A stretch of 64,000 nt of DNA from Gemmatimonadota bacterium (GCA_028874905.1 JAPPGZ010000024.1:1-64000); one strand, 5' to 3'. Shown: positions 21,740 through 32,675, counted from the stretch's first letter. Notes: generated by a model from the sequence alone, not told the origin. Numbers and translations: made by a program.

Positions 21740-23896
21740 GTGCGTGGTCAATTGCGGATCTGCGCTCCGCTGCTCGGGATCGCGGCGCTTTTTGCTTCCG
21801 GTCCGCTCATCGCCCAGGAGGGTGCGCCCTTCCGCGGCGTGGTCGTGGACGCGGAATCGGGTGCCGCCGTCGCGCAGGCGGAAGTGCTGGTCATGGGCAC
21901 GCCGCTTCGCACTTTCACGGGCGAGGATGGCAGCTTCTCACTGGTTCTTCCCGGCTCCGGGCCGCATGAACTGGTCGTGGCGGCATACGGCTACAGCACC
22001 GTCGAGCATTCCGTGGTTGCGCAGGCTCCCGGCGACGAGCCTTTCCGGATTGCCGTGACCAGGCAGCTGTTCGAGGTCCCTGGACTTACGGTCACGGCCA
22101 GTCGTGGCGCCGCCCGGCCTGGAGACCCTCCCACGAGCGTGGCCGTGATCGGAGCGGAGGAACTGCAGCGCCGCGATGTGACCTCCCTCGACGAGGCGCT
22201 TCCATTTGCCCAGGGAGTGACGTTCAACGCGGGCCAGATGGACATTCGCGGTTCAACCGGCATTGCCCGCGGGGTGGGAAGCCGCGTCCTCATGCTGCTA
22301 GACGGCCACCGGATGCTCGGCGGTGTGAGTTCGGCGATCGACTTCGGCGTCCTCCCGATCCTGGACGTGGAACGGATCGAGATCGTCAAGGGTCCGCACT
22401 CCACCCTCTGGGGGACCAACGCCATGGGTGGCGTCGTCAACGTGATCACGCGGCCCCTGGTGGTCGAAGCCGAGTCCGTGGTCCGCGGATACTATGGTGT
22501 CTTCGACACCCCCGGGGACGTGCACTTCACGGACGAACGCCTGAACATGCAGGGGCTTCAGTTGCAGCACGCACGCAGGATCGGCACGACCGATCTGACG
22601 CTCTTCGGCGGCCGCGAGAGATCCGACGGCTTCCGCCAGAACGGCAACGTGGACCGCTGGCACCTGCGGGCGAAGGCGGTGTTGGGAGCGGAGTCCCTGA
22701 CCCCCTGGGCGGTCTTTGCGACCTGGAAGCGGGAGGACGCGCAGGAGTTCTTCACGTGGCGCTCCGCGGATCGGCGGCTGGAAGTCGATCCCAGCCAGCT
22801 GGGCGACTGGATCCGCAACTCCGACCTGGTGGTTGGCCTGACGGGTACGCCGTTGGTGAATTCCCGGCTCAAGCTTCAGATACGACCGCAGGTTCAGCAC
22901 GTCCGCGTACAAAACCACTTTCACGACAATGAGGACTATCACCGCTCGACGCGGTACGGGACAGATGTTCAGTTCTCGCTTTTCGGTGCGGGAAGCAATT
23001 CCCTCACCTTCGGCGGAGAGGCGGCCTATACCGGTGTGGCCTCGAACTTCCTGGATCCGACGCCGAACGTCACCGATTTTGCACTCTTTGCCCAGGATGA
23101 CATCAGATTCTCCGAGACCGTGCGAGGTTCCGTCGGCTTGCGGCTGGACAGGCACGCAGCCTCGTTCGTGGAGTCGGACCTGACCCTCAACCCGAAGATC
23201 GGGTTTGTCCTCCAGCGGAGCGACCGCCTGAGCTTCAGGACCTCGTTCAGCCGGGGCTATCGGGCCCCCTCGGTCTCCGAGCAGTTCACGTCCACGGTGG
23301 TGTTCGGCTTTCGCGTCGTTCCCAACCTGCAATTGCGCGGAGAGTCGGCCTGGGCCGGCGAGGTCGGCCTGACCGCCAGTCCCCGCGATTGGCTGTGGTT
23401 CGATGCGGGTCTTTTCTGGAGCGAGTACGACGGCCTGATCGAGGTATCCGGTGCCCCGGGCCAGTTCCTTACGTTTCAGTTCCGGAACGTTGCGGAAGCT
23501 CGGGTGAGGGGGCTGGACGCGGGTCTGAGGGTCGGGCTTGTGCCGCGCAAGCTCAATGTCGAGACGAACTACCTCCTTCTCGACAGCAGGGACCTCAACA
23601 CGGACCTCCGGCTAGCGTACCGCTCCCGGCACAACATCACGACAACCCTGTCCGGCTGGACGGACCTGGTCGCGCTGGACCTGCGCTATCGCAGCCGGCC
23701 CGAGCAGGTTCTCGCGTTTCCGCTCGACGAACGTGGGGCGATCACGCTTGTGGACCTGAGGTTCGGGATGGAGGTCAGGGACATGGAAGTGCAGGCCAAG
23801 GTCGCCAATCTGCTGCAGGCCGAGTACGTCGACGTCCAGGAGCGCAATCCGGGCGCCACCCGCAGCTTCCGCATCACCCTCACCTCCCGCTTCTGA
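21740..23896 (+). CDS. TonB-dependent receptor with N-terminal carboxypeptidase-regulatory-like domain
   Basis: FRGVVVDAESGAAVAQAEVLVMGTPLRTFTGEDGSF; plug LDVERIEIVKGPHSTLWGTNAMGGVVNVITR; C-terminal RSFRITLTSRF. Confidence 0.9.
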   Translation: MRGQLRICAPLLGIAALFASGPLIAQEGAPFRGVVVDAESGAAVAQAEVLVMGTPLRTFTGEDGSFSLVLPGSGPHELVVAAYGYSTVEHSVVAQAPGDEPFRIAVTRQLFEVPGLTVTASRGAARPGDPPTSVAVIGAEELQRRDVTSLDEALPFAQGVTFNAGQMDIRGSTGIARGVGSRVLMLLDGHRMLGGVSSAIDFGVLPILDVERIEIVKGPHSTLWGTNAMGGVVNVITRPLVVEAESVVRGYYGVFDTPGDVHFTDERLNMQGLQLQHARRIGTTDLTLFGGRERSDGFRQNGNVDRWHLRAKAVLGAESLTPWAVFATWKREDAQEFFTWRSADRRLEVDPSQLGDWIRNSDLVVGLTGTPLVNSRLKLQIRPQVQHVRVQNHFHDNEDYHRSTRYGTDVQFSLFGAGSNSLTFGGEAAYTGVASNFLDPTPNVTDFALFAQDDIRFSETVRGSVGLRLDRHAASFVESDLTLNPKIGFVLQRSDRLSFRTSFSRGYRAPSVSEQFTSTVVFGFRVVPNLQLRGESAWAGEVGLTASPRDWLWFDAGLFWSEYDGLIEVSGAPGQFLTFQFRNVAEARVRGLDAGLRVGLVPRKLNVETNYLLLDSRDLNTDLRLAYRSRHNITTTLSGWTDLVALDLRYRSRPEQVLAFPLDERGAITLVDLRFGMEVRDMEVQAKVANLLQAEYVDVQERNPGATRSFRITLTSRF

Positions 23897-23912
23897 CCGG
23901 GGGCCCGTCCAG

Positions 23913-24893
23913 ATGAACACGCCAGTTGCCCTTTCGCCTGTTGCGCGCGTTGTCGCCACGGCGCTCTGCGCACTTCCTGTCGCGACTCCGATCGCAGGTC
24001 AGGATACTTCCGGTCCATCCGACGTGCCCGCGCCGCAGACGATGCCGGTGGATCCGCTCGTGGAGGTCGATTGGCTCATGCAGCACATCGGGGACGAGGA
24101 CGTCATCGTGATTGAGGCCGAACGGCGGGCCGGAGCCTTCGCCGCGGAGCATATTCCCGGTGCCCGTCCGTTGCGGTTCGACGACATCGCGTGGGAGGGT
24201 GAGGAGGGCTGGATTGCCGAATTCCGGGAGCTCGACGACATTGCGGCCACCCTGCGCGCGGCGGGCGTGCGGCGCGAGTCCCGGGTCGTGATCTACGGCG
24301 CCAGCATGACAATGACCGCACGAACCTGGGTCACTTTCGATCTGCTGGGTCTGGGAGACCGCGCGTTCGTCCTGAACGGGGGCCTCGAGGCCTGGAAGGC
24401 GGCGGGCGGCGAGGTTGCGACCGGACCGCCACCGGAGGTCGCTGCGGGAGATGTCGAGCCCGCGCACCGCGTCGACTTCCGCGTGTCGGCGGACTGGATT
24501 CATGCGCGACTCGCGGACGAGTCCCTGGTCCTGCTGGACGCCAGACCCGACGACGAGTACACCGGCGACGACGGGGGTCTCGGCAACGGAGGCCGGCCCG
24601 GACACATTCCCGGCGCGGCGCAGCTCTACTGGGAAGAGTTGATGGACCCGGACAACAACACCCGATTCCGGCCCCGCGCGGAGATCGCGCGCATCCTTGA
24701 GCGCCACGGGGCGGGCGAGGGCAGGACCCATGTCGCGTACTGCATGATCGGTATGAGAGCCAGCGTGGACTACATGGCGGCGCGCATGATGGGGCTGGAC
24801 ATCCATTTCTACGACGGCAGCTGGCGCGACTGGGGCGACCGCCGCGATCTGCCTGTCGAAATGGGCCCGGATCCGCGCGACCGGGAGCCGTAG
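23913..24893 (+). CDS. Secreted two-domain rhodanese-like sulfurtransferase
   Basis: VEVDWLMQHIGDEDVIVIEAERR, HIPGARPLRFDDIAW, LLDARPDDEYTG, catalytic loop HVAYCMIGMRAS. Confidence 0.87.
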   Translation: MNTPVALSPVARVVATALCALPVATPIAGQDTSGPSDVPAPQTMPVDPLVEVDWLMQHIGDEDVIVIEAERRAGAFAAEHIPGARPLRFDDIAWEGEEGWIAEFRELDDIAATLRAAGVRRESRVVIYGASMTMTARTWVTFDLLGLGDRAFVLNGGLEAWKAAGGEVATGPPPEVAAGDVEPAHRVDFRVSADWIHARLADESLVLLDARPDDEYTGDDGGLGNGGRPGHIPGAAQLYWEELMDPDNNTRFRPRAEIARILERHGAGEGRTHVAYCMIGMRASVDYMAARMMGLDIHFYDGSWRDWGDRRDLPVEMGPDPRDREP

Positions 24894-24909
24894 AGGCCCT
24901 GCAGCGGCC

Positions 24910-27900
24910 CTAGCGGCCGCCTGTTACCCGGTGCTGCACCATCGCCAGTGCCGGCACGATCATCATCAGCACTGCCGTCGCGAACAGAATGCCGAAGCCC
25001 AGCGAAGCCGCCATCGGGATCAGGAACTGGGCCTGGAGGCTCGTCTCGAACACGAGCGGCGCAACGCCGAGGAAGGTCGTCACGGAGGTCAGGAAGATCG
25101 GGCGGAAGCGCGCCTTGGCGCCTGCGATGATCGCTTCGCGCCCGGGCATGCCCTGCCGTAGCCGCTCGTTGATGAAGTCGATCATGACCAGCGAATCGTT
25201 CACGACCACGCCGCTCAGCCCGATGACTCCGAAGAGGGACATGATGGCCATCTGGAGCCCGAGGATCGCATGGCCCAGCACGGCCCCAATGATCCCGAAG
25301 GGGATTGCCGCCATGATGATCAACGGCTTGGTGTAGGAGCCGAACGGAATTGCCAGGAGCGCGTAGATCGCAAGCAGCGCCAGGGCGAAGCCTCCGCCGA
25401 GCGCACTGAACGATTCCACCTGTTCCTGCTGTTCCCCGCCGAACGAATAGGTCAGTCCCGGGTTGCGGCTGACGAGTTCAGGGAGGATTGAGCGGTCCAG
25501 GATGTTGGTCATCTCGTCGCCGGTGACGACGTTGATGTTGACGTCGCCGGTGACGGTGAGCACCCGTTGGCCGTCCTTGCGGCGGATGGTGGTCGGTGAG
25601 CGGCCGAATCGCACGGAAGCCACGCGGGCCAGGGGGACCTCTCCGCCCCCCGGGGTGCGGACCAGGTAGCCCTCTACGTCGGCGATGGCGTTGCGCTCAT
25701 CCTCGGGCAGTCGGACGTAGACGCGCATGTCCTCGCGGCCGCGCTGCACACGCAGGGCCTCGTCACCGAAAAAGGCCGAACGCACCTGCCTGGCCAGGTT
25801 GTCGAGCGTAAGTCCCAGGGTTCGTGCTTCGGGCAGCAGATCGAGCTGAATCTCCCGCAGCCCCTGGTCCTGATCCGCCTGAACGTCGAACACGCCCGCG
25901 AAACCGTGGAGCCTGGCCATGACGGTGTCGCCGATCGTGCCGAGACGGTCCGGATCCGGGTGCGAGAGTTCGACGTGCACGGGGGCGCCGAAGCTGATGA
26001 GTTCGGCGGTGATGGTCAACGACTTGGCCTCGGGGAGCGGGCCGATCGCTTCGCGCCACTCCTGTTGGAGGTCGGTAGCGGAAATGTCCCGGTCATCAGG
26101 GCTTACGAGCTTGAATTCGACGGCCGCGATGTTCGCCTGCGGGTTGGCTTGAGCGTCCGCGGCACCAGCTGGACCGCTCTGCCTGGCGGGCAATCCAACC
26201 GTGACGTTGACGCCGGTCAGGACACCGTCAAGACCTTCGCTGCCATCCGCCGCCAGCCGCTCGAGCGCTTCGTATCCCGCCGATTCCAGTCTCCCGGCCA
26301 CGTCCGATGTGCGCTGGACGGGCGTGCCTTCGGGCATCTCCAGGCTGGCGGTCACGAGGTCGGCCTCCACCGAAGGCATGAAGTCGACCTTGATGATCCC
26401 GGCCGGAATCATTGCCACGGAGATCACGATCATCCCGACGCCGCTGGCGATGACGATTCCAGGCCGGCCCGTCGCGAACCGCAGGCTCCGGTCGAGCGGG
26501 CCTTCGATGAACCGCTTGAGCCCCGCTTCGACCCGTGACCGCATCCGGGAGACCGGGTTGGGGTTCCGGCTGGCCAGGGGCCTGCCACGGTCGGGGAGAT
26601 GGGAGAGGTGGTTCGGAAGAACGAGAAGAGACTCGATCAGGGAGAAGAGAAGGACCGAGATGACAATGATCGGGATCTCCCCGACGATCCTTCCGATGGA
26701 ACTGGGGATGAAAAAGAGCGGACAGAAGGCCACTACGGTGGTCAGGATTGCGAAGATCACCGGCTTGGTGACCCTGCGCGCGCCGCGGATCGACGCCGCG
26801 ACGCCCCTGTGGCCCCGCTCGCGGGCTGCGTAGATGTTCTCGCCCACCACGATCGCGTCGTCCACGACGATCCCCACGGCGAGGATGAAGGCGAAGAGCG
26901 ACATCAGGTTGATGGAGACGCCCAGCAGGGCCATGACGCCGAATGTGCCCACGAAGGAGACGGCGATGCCCACCGCCACCCAGAAGGCCAGCCTGATCTC
27001 CAGGAAGATCGCCAGCGCGAGCAGGACGAGAGTCAGCCCGAGCAGGCCGTTCTTTACGAGCAGTCCGAGCCGATCCTGGAGGATATTGGCGTCGTTGTTC
27101 CAGATCTCGAGTCCGACGCCCGCCGGGAGCGCCGGGATCACCTCCTCGTCAAGGTGCTGCTCCACGGCGTCCACGATCTCGAGAGCCTTCTCGTCGGCGG
27201 TTCGGAAGACCTCCACGTATGCGGCGGGTTGCCCTCCGTACCGACCGACGAGGTCCACGTCGCGGAAACCGTCGCGCACCTCGGCGATGTCGCCCAGCCG
27301 CACAACGGTTCCATCGGCCCGGCTGACGACGATGATTTCCTCGAAGTCCTGCTGCGTGTAGTTCTGCCCCGTGGTGCGGATGCGCACCTCTTCGTCACGG
27401 GTGTCGATGCTTCCCGCCGAGAGGTCCAGCGAGCCGCTCCGGACGGCCATTGAGATGTCGCGCAGCGTGAGACCCAGCGCCCGCAGCCGCTGCAGCGGGA
27501 CCTCGATCGAAATCTCGTACTCGCGCACCCCGGTGGTCTCGACGTAGGAGACTTCGGGCAGCGCGGAGAGCATGTCCTCGGTACGGTAGGCGATTTCCTT
27601 CAGGGTTCGCTCGGACGCGTCCCCGAAGAGGACGAGGCGGATAACGCTCTGCCGGTTGGTCACCTCGGTGACCTCCGGACGCTCGGCACCGGCGGGGAAG
27701 GTCTGGATCCTGTCGATCTGCGCCTTGATGTCGTCGAGGAAGCGATTCAGATCCTCGCCGAGCTCCAGTTCGGCGACGACGGACCCGCGGCCCTCCGCCG
27801 CCGTCGACCGGATTTGCTTGAGGCCTTCAACACCTTCGATCTGTTCCTCGATCTTGAGAATGATCGATTCCTCGACCTCGTCCGGAGTGGCGCCGGGGTA

Positions 27901-28110
27901 GGGGACCGAGATGTTGACCCGGTCCATCGAGATCTCGGGAAAGACCTCCTGCACCAGAGTCGTGAGGGCAAAGAATCCGGCAAGGAGAATGAAGAACATC
28001 AGGAGGTTGGCCGCGACGCCGTTTCGCGCCATGTAGGCGATCGGTCCTCCCGGCTCGCGAGGGCCCAGGCCGTCGTCCTGACTCATTGCCGCCGGCCGAT
28101 CCTTGACCAA
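24910..28110 (-). CDS. RND-family efflux transporter permease (AcrB/HAE1-like)
   Basis: 1066 aa; PGATPDEVEESIILKIEEQIEGVEGLKQIRSTA, GVSINLMSLFAFILAVGIVVDDAIVVGENI, GLSGVVVNDSLVMIDFINE. Confidence 0.94.
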   Translation of the reverse strand: MVKDRPAAMSQDDGLGPREPGGPIAYMARNGVAANLLMFFILLAGFFALTTLVQEVFPEISMDRVNISVPYPGATPDEVEESIILKIEEQIEGVEGLKQIRSTAAEGRGSVVAELELGEDLNRFLDDIKAQIDRIQTFPAGAERPEVTEVTNRQSVIRLVLFGDASERTLKEIAYRTEDMLSALPEVSYVETTGVREYEISIEVPLQRLRALGLTLRDISMAVRSGSLDLSAGSIDTRDEEVRIRTTGQNYTQQDFEEIIVVSRADGTVVRLGDIAEVRDGFRDVDLVGRYGGQPAAYVEVFRTADEKALEIVDAVEQHLDEEVIPALPAGVGLEIWNNDANILQDRLGLLVKNGLLGLTLVLLALAIFLEIRLAFWVAVGIAVSFVGTFGVMALLGVSINLMSLFAFILAVGIVVDDAIVVGENIYAARERGHRGVAASIRGARRVTKPVIFAILTTVVAFCPLFFIPSSIGRIVGEIPIIVISVLLFSLIESLLVLPNHLSHLPDRGRPLASRNPNPVSRMRSRVEAGLKRFIEGPLDRSLRFATGRPGIVIASGVGMIVISVAMIPAGIIKVDFMPSVEADLVTASLEMPEGTPVQRTSDVAGRLESAGYEALERLAADGSEGLDGVLTGVNVTVGLPARQSGPAGAADAQANPQANIAAVEFKLVSPDDRDISATDLQQEWREAIGPLPEAKSLTITAELISFGAPVHVELSHPDPDRLGTIGDTVMARLHGFAGVFDVQADQDQGLREIQLDLLPEARTLGLTLDNLARQVRSAFFGDEALRVQRGREDMRVYVRLPEDERNAIADVEGYLVRTPGGGEVPLARVASVRFGRSPTTIRRKDGQRVLTVTGDVNINVVTGDEMTNILDRSILPELVSRNPGLTYSFGGEQQEQVESFSALGGGFALALLAIYALLAIPFGSYTKPLIIMAAIPFGIIGAVLGHAILGLQMAIMSLFGVIGLSGVVVNDSLVMIDFINERLRQGMPGREAIIAGAKARFRPIFLTSVTTFLGVAPLVFETSLQAQFLIPMAASLGFGILFATAVLMMIVPALAMVQHRVTGGR

Positions 28111-28150
28111 ACCGCCCTCGCGTCAGCGGCCGCCCGTTCGGCGGCCGCGA

Positions 28151-29326
28151 TCACCGCGTATTCCCCGTCTGTACCAGCATGCCCTCGGTCGCGATCTGGA
28201 TCCCCCTGACGATGACCGGCTGATTCGGCTCCAGGGCGCCGGTGACGTAGACCTGGTCCTCGGACCGCTGCAGCACCTGCACGGGCACGATGGTCACCAG
28301 CGTGTCCTGGCGCGTCGCCCAGACCTCGTTGCCGGTTCGCAGCGCGGCGCGAGGCACCACGAAGTACCGGTCGGGCGCAACTCCGTCGATCTCCACCTCC
28401 ACGAACTGGCCCACCAGAAGCGGCGGCCCCGATCCGGAGAAGGGGTTCGGGACGCGCACGATCACGTCAATCGTACGGGTCTGCTCGTCCAGTGCTGCTT
28501 CGGCGCGGTCCACGTACCCATCCCAATCGTGGTTCGCCGGACCGTAGCCCGCGGTCACGACGGCGCGGACACTGCGGTTTCCATCGCCGGCGGCCAGTCG
28601 CCAAAGGTTCGGAACCAGCGCGGCGTCCGAGTCGGACAGGGGCACCACGACCTCGACCGCGTCGTCGGCGTACAGTCGACCGACGCCCTGGCCCGCCGCA
28701 ACGAACTGCCCGACATCGACCGATTCGGTCCGCACGGCCCCGCTGAACGGCGCCAACACCTCGGTACGCGACAGGGCAAGTTCGGCGTCCGCCAGCGCCG
28801 CGCTATCTCGCGCAAGCGCAGCGCGCGCGGCGGCGAGCTGTGGCTCACGCAACGCGAGCGGGCTGGCTTCGCCCGAGCCTGCGGCATCGGGCTGACGCTT
28901 CAGGAAGAGCGCATACTCCTCGCGCGCGATTCGCGCGTCCTCCTCGGCTTGCAGAAGCGCGACCTGTCCCGCCGCAACGTTGGCGCGCGCCTGCTGCACA
29001 CGGTTGCGGTAGTCCGCGTCGTCGATGCGAAAGAGAACGTCGCCGCTCCGGACACGGCCGCCCCCCTGGAAGGCCGGAGATACCCACGCGACCTTGCCAT
29101 TGATCTGGGCCGCGACGTCGATCTCCGCATGCGGCCTGACCGTGCCGGCGCCGAAGACCGGGATCGCGCCCTCGCCGGCAATCGTGGGTGCGGTCGTGAC
29201 GAAGGGGACCAGCGAAGGTGGCTCGCGCATCGGGGGCTCGGGCCTGAGCTGAAACATGATCACCGCGATGACGATCGCGCCGAGCAGGATGCCCCCGGCA
29301 GTCAAGGCGTTCTTGAAACGACCCAT
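28151..29326 (-). CDS. RND periplasmic adaptor (membrane fusion protein)
   Basis: GAGTVRPHAEIDVAAQINGKVAWVSPAFQGGGRVRSGDVLFRIDDADY; coiled-coil hairpin; FSGAVRTESVDVGQFVAAGQGVGRLY. Confidence 0.9.
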   Translation of the reverse strand: MGRFKNALTAGGILLGAIVIAVIMFQLRPEPPMREPPSLVPFVTTAPTIAGEGAIPVFGAGTVRPHAEIDVAAQINGKVAWVSPAFQGGGRVRSGDVLFRIDDADYRNRVQQARANVAAGQVALLQAEEDARIAREEYALFLKRQPDAAGSGEASPLALREPQLAAARAALARDSAALADAELALSRTEVLAPFSGAVRTESVDVGQFVAAGQGVGRLYADDAVEVVVPLSDSDAALVPNLWRLAAGDGNRSVRAVVTAGYGPANHDWDGYVDRAEAALDEQTRTIDVIVRVPNPFSGSGPPLLVGQFVEVEIDGVAPDRYFVVPRAALRTGNEVWATRQDTLVTIVPVQVLQRSEDQVYVTGALEPNQPVIVRGIQIATEGMLVQTGNTR

Positions 29327-30880
29327 CTATCTGCTCCATTCGGAGTTACGTGCGTTGCCGTCGCCGTCCGACCCCGTGACGGGGACCATTTCCAGCCCTT
29401 CCAGGGATTCGGGCGGTGCGGTCCACTCGCCTCCCAGGGCGCGGTGCACCGCCAGTCGGGCCAAAGCCAGGTCTCGGCTGGCCCCGGACAGGGTCGATTC
29501 GACATTGAGAAGTGTGCGCAGCGCGTCCAGGTAGTCGGTGTAGCCGCCGACCCCCGATGCGTACCGCTCCGACTGGAGGTCGACCGAGCCCTGGGCTTCC
29601 TCCCGCTGGGCGACAAGGAACGCGTGGCGGCGGTCTTCGTTGGCCAGCGCGGCCAGCGCGGCTTCGACCTCGTAGACGGCCGTAACCACCGTGCGCCCGT
29701 ACACGGCTGCGGCCTGCCCGAACTGGGCGTGCGCCAGCGCGATGTTCTGCCGGATGCGGCCGCCCTGGAAGATCGGGGCGGTCAGGTTGCCCAGCAGGTT
29801 GCGGAACCACTGGTCCACGTTGAAGAGCCCGTCGGCCTGCGCGGACTGGACGCCGATCGTGCCGGAAAGAGACAGCGATGGAAGCATCTCTGCCCTCCGC
29901 GCACCGATCGCAAAGCGCGCCGCGTCCAGCCGCAGTCCCGCGGCCAGCACATCGGGCCGCTGATACAGGAGGTTCGCGGGGACGCCGACGGCGACCGGAT
30001 CTCCCAGGGGCACGGGGGCGAGCGAGTCGGGCAGGATCGCGTCGAGTTTCCCGCGGAACCCGCCCAGAAGAACCGCCAGGCGCCCCTCGGCATCGGTCAA
30101 CAGGGTCTCCAACTGGGGAAGTGTGGCCTGTGTGTTGCGGAGATCCAGTCTGACCTGATAGAGCTCGAACGAGGTGACCAGGCCACGGTCGTATCGCGTT
30201 TCCGCCAGTGCCTCGCGCTCCAACAGCACATCGATCGTTCGGCGGGCAAGCTCGGAGCGGCGACGCAGGTCCACGATCTCGAAATAGGTCGAGATCGTTG
30301 TCGCCAGCACCCCGATGCGTGCTGCGTGGTAGTCCGACTCCGAAGCCATGTACTGGGCGCCCGCCGCACGGGCGTCGTTGCGGGCCCGGCCCCAGAAGTC
30401 GAGTTCGTACGCGAAGTCGACGCCCAGCGAATAGGTCGTGAAGGCCAGCCGGTCCGGGAACTGAAAGCCTCCGGGCAGCGCTCCGTCCTCGCCACCCGCC
30501 AGCTTGCGAAACTGCTCGCCGAATCCGGCGTTGGCGGGCGTGTCCTGATCGGTGGCGCTGGCACTGGCCTGCAGGGCCGGGAACAGCCCCGCTCTGGCGA
30601 TCCCCGCCTGTGCCCGCGCTTGCTGTACGCGGGCTATCGCTTCGGCCAGGTCGAAGTTTGCCGCGAGGACCGAATCCACCACCGTGCTCAGCACGGGATC
30701 CTGGAAGATCTCCCACCACTCGCGCGTCTCATAGTCCCCGGGCAGCGAACTGCCCATGAAGTTGCCGGGCAACTCGGCGACCGGTTCCGGGACCGCCGGC
30801 GGCGGCGCAAACGAGCAAGCCGACGACAGGAGTAGCGCGCCCGTGGCCAGCAGCAACCGTCGCTTGCCGAGCCCGGACAT
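29327..30880 (-). CDS. Outer-membrane efflux lipoprotein (NodT/OprM family)
   Basis: LLSSACSFAPPPAVPEPVAELPGNF; WWEIFQDPVLSTVVDSVLAANFDLAEAIARVQQARAQAGIARAGLFPAL; DLRNTQATLPQLETLLTDAEGRLAVLLG. Confidence 0.9.
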   Translation of the reverse strand: MSGLGKRRLLLATGALLLSSACSFAPPPAVPEPVAELPGNFMGSSLPGDYETREWWEIFQDPVLSTVVDSVLAANFDLAEAIARVQQARAQAGIARAGLFPALQASASATDQDTPANAGFGEQFRKLAGGEDGALPGGFQFPDRLAFTTYSLGVDFAYELDFWGRARNDARAAGAQYMASESDYHAARIGVLATTISTYFEIVDLRRRSELARRTIDVLLEREALAETRYDRGLVTSFELYQVRLDLRNTQATLPQLETLLTDAEGRLAVLLGGFRGKLDAILPDSLAPVPLGDPVAVGVPANLLYQRPDVLAAGLRLDAARFAIGARRAEMLPSLSLSGTIGVQSAQADGLFNVDQWFRNLLGNLTAPIFQGGRIRQNIALAHAQFGQAAAVYGRTVVTAVYEVEAALAALANEDRRHAFLVAQREEAQGSVDLQSERYASGVGGYTDYLDALRTLLNVESTLSGASRDLALARLAVHRALGGEWTAPPESLEGLEMVPVTGSDGDGNARNSEWSR

Positions 30881-31092
30881 TCCCGTCCCGCCGCCAGCGC
30901 GAGCTGATGAGGTCAGTGTCCCGTTCATGTGCCCTCTCGACCGATTGTATCGTTGCCGGCGCTCGTCCCGCGTCGCGCGCGGAGCCTCCGGCGCGGGGCT
31001 GGCGTGATCGCCCTCCCACACGGAACTTTCCCGGGCGTCCGGCGGCGACGCAAGTACGACGAGGCTGCTTTCCCACGACAGCGAGACCACCA

Positions 31093-32265
31093 ATGACGAT
31101 AACCCGAAGCGTGGCCATTCGCAGACTCCGGAGCCCGGTAGTGTTCCTCGTGATTGCCCTTGTCGCTGCCTGCGACCTGCCACGGGAGGCCGGATCTCCG
31201 GAAGCGGGCGTCAACACCGGACATGAGCCGCCCGCGTTTCAGGTCGACGCGTCGTGGCCTCTCGAAATGCCGGACAGGTGGATCATGGGGGCCGTGACGG
31301 CGGTGTTCGTCGACGCTCGCGACCACGTCTGGGTGGCGCACCTGCCGGAGACCCTGACACCGGAGGAGACCTCGGCGGTTCAGGATCCGCCCATCGGGAC
31401 CTGTTGCGTGCCCGCCCCGTCCGTGATCGAGTTCGATCCCGACGGGCGGGTGGTGCAGGGATGGGGCGATCCGTCGCAGGACATTGCCGACTATCCCCGC
31501 AATCCCCACGGCCTCTTCGTGGACCACAACGACTTCGTCTGGGTGGGCACCTACCGCCACCACCGTGTCATGAAGTTCACACGCGAGGGCGAGTTGGTCA
31601 TGACGCTGGGTGAGTACGACGTCACCGGCGGGAGCGACGACACCCGGCTGCTGGGAGGGCCGGCGGGCATGTGGGTGGACCCCGGCACGAACGAGGTGTT
31701 CATCGCCGATGGCTACGCCAACCGCCGCGTTGTCGTGTTCGACGGCGAAACGGGCGAGTACCGGCGTCACTGGGGCGCGTACGGCGAGCCACCCGTCGAC
31801 GAATACGAGTACGACTACGCGGGCCGCGACCCGGATGGCCCGCCCCCTCTCCAGTATTCGACCGTTCACGGGATCATCGGGTCCGCCGACGGCCTGATTT
31901 ATGTGGCGGACCGCCGGGGCAACCGGATCCAGGTCTTCCGGCAGAGCGGAGAGTACGTGACCGAGAAGACGATCGCGCCGCGTACCCTGGCCTCCGGTTC
32001 AGCCTTTGTGCCGGCTTTGTCTCCCGACCCCGGGCAGCGGTGGCTCTACCTTGCCGACGGTACGAATCACAAGGTCTGGACCCTGCGCCGCGACGACCTC
32101 GAAGTGGTGGGCGAGTTCGGGCGTGGCGGACGGCAGGCGGGCCAGTTCCTTCGCCCCCACGGCATGGATGTCGATTCGCGCGGCAATCTGTACGTCGGCG
32201 AGGCGTCGACGGGTCGCCGGGTGCAGAAGTTCACCGTGGCCCCGGGCCGCCAGGGAAGCTCCTAG
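31093..32265 (+). CDS. NHL-repeat / 6-bladed beta-propeller lipoprotein
   Basis: VIALVAACDLPREAG; repeated NPHGLFVDHNDFVWVGTYRHHRVMKFTREGELV type blades. Confidence 0.8.
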   Translation: MTITRSVAIRRLRSPVVFLVIALVAACDLPREAGSPEAGVNTGHEPPAFQVDASWPLEMPDRWIMGAVTAVFVDARDHVWVAHLPETLTPEETSAVQDPPIGTCCVPAPSVIEFDPDGRVVQGWGDPSQDIADYPRNPHGLFVDHNDFVWVGTYRHHRVMKFTREGELVMTLGEYDVTGGSDDTRLLGGPAGMWVDPGTNEVFIADGYANRRVVVFDGETGEYRRHWGAYGEPPVDEYEYDYAGRDPDGPPPLQYSTVHGIIGSADGLIYVADRRGNRIQVFRQSGEYVTEKTIAPRTLASGSAFVPALSPDPGQRWLYLADGTNHKVWTLRRDDLEVVGEFGRGGRQAGQFLRPHGMDVDSRGNLYVGEASTGRRVQKFTVAPGRQGSS

Positions 32266-32675
32266 TCCAGCTCGTAGTCCAGGGCGAGAGTGTGGGTGCC
32301 GTCCTGCGTGACCGAGATCTCCATCTTGCCGGTCATGCCGGCCAGCTCGCCGGTGCCTGAGCCGGGCACGACGTGTCCGGCAGTCCTGGGTGGCGTGCCG
32401 GCTGCCACCACTCCCCAGTGCTGCAGCACGAAACTGCCCTTTCGGCCCTCCAGGCTTCCCTCGACCATTTCCGAGGCCACATACCCTGCGTTTTCGCTAT
32501 TGCTGGCGGGATCGGCCCGACACATAAGCAGTCGCGCCCGCCCCACGCCTTCGAGTTCGCCGCGGTAACGCTTGAGCACCAGCGCCTCACCCAGGCTTGG
32601 GCCGTCGCCTTCCTCCCCGTACGGAGTCTCCTCCCAGCCCGTCACTTCGAAGGCTGAAACGATGCGGCGGCCCAT
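32262..32675 (-). CDS. DUF3224-like domain protein
   Basis: FEVTGWEETPYGEEGDGPSLGEALVLKRYRGELEGVGRARLLMCRAD...GYVASEMVEGSLEGRKGSFVLQHWGVV. Confidence 0.68.
   Translation of the reverse strand: MGRRIVSAFEVTGWEETPYGEEGDGPSLGEALVLKRYRGELEGVGRARLLMCRADPASNSENAGYVASEMVEGSLEGRKGSFVLQHWGVVAAGTPPRTAGHVVPGSGTGELAGMTGKMEISVTQDGTHTLALDYELD

Noticed and set aside
28103-30835. 910-aa + strand ORF antisense to the RND adaptor and outer-membrane genes
   Set aside because: Arg/Gly/His-rich translation without recognisable domains; the opposite strand encodes two clear RND components. GC-rich third-position artefact.
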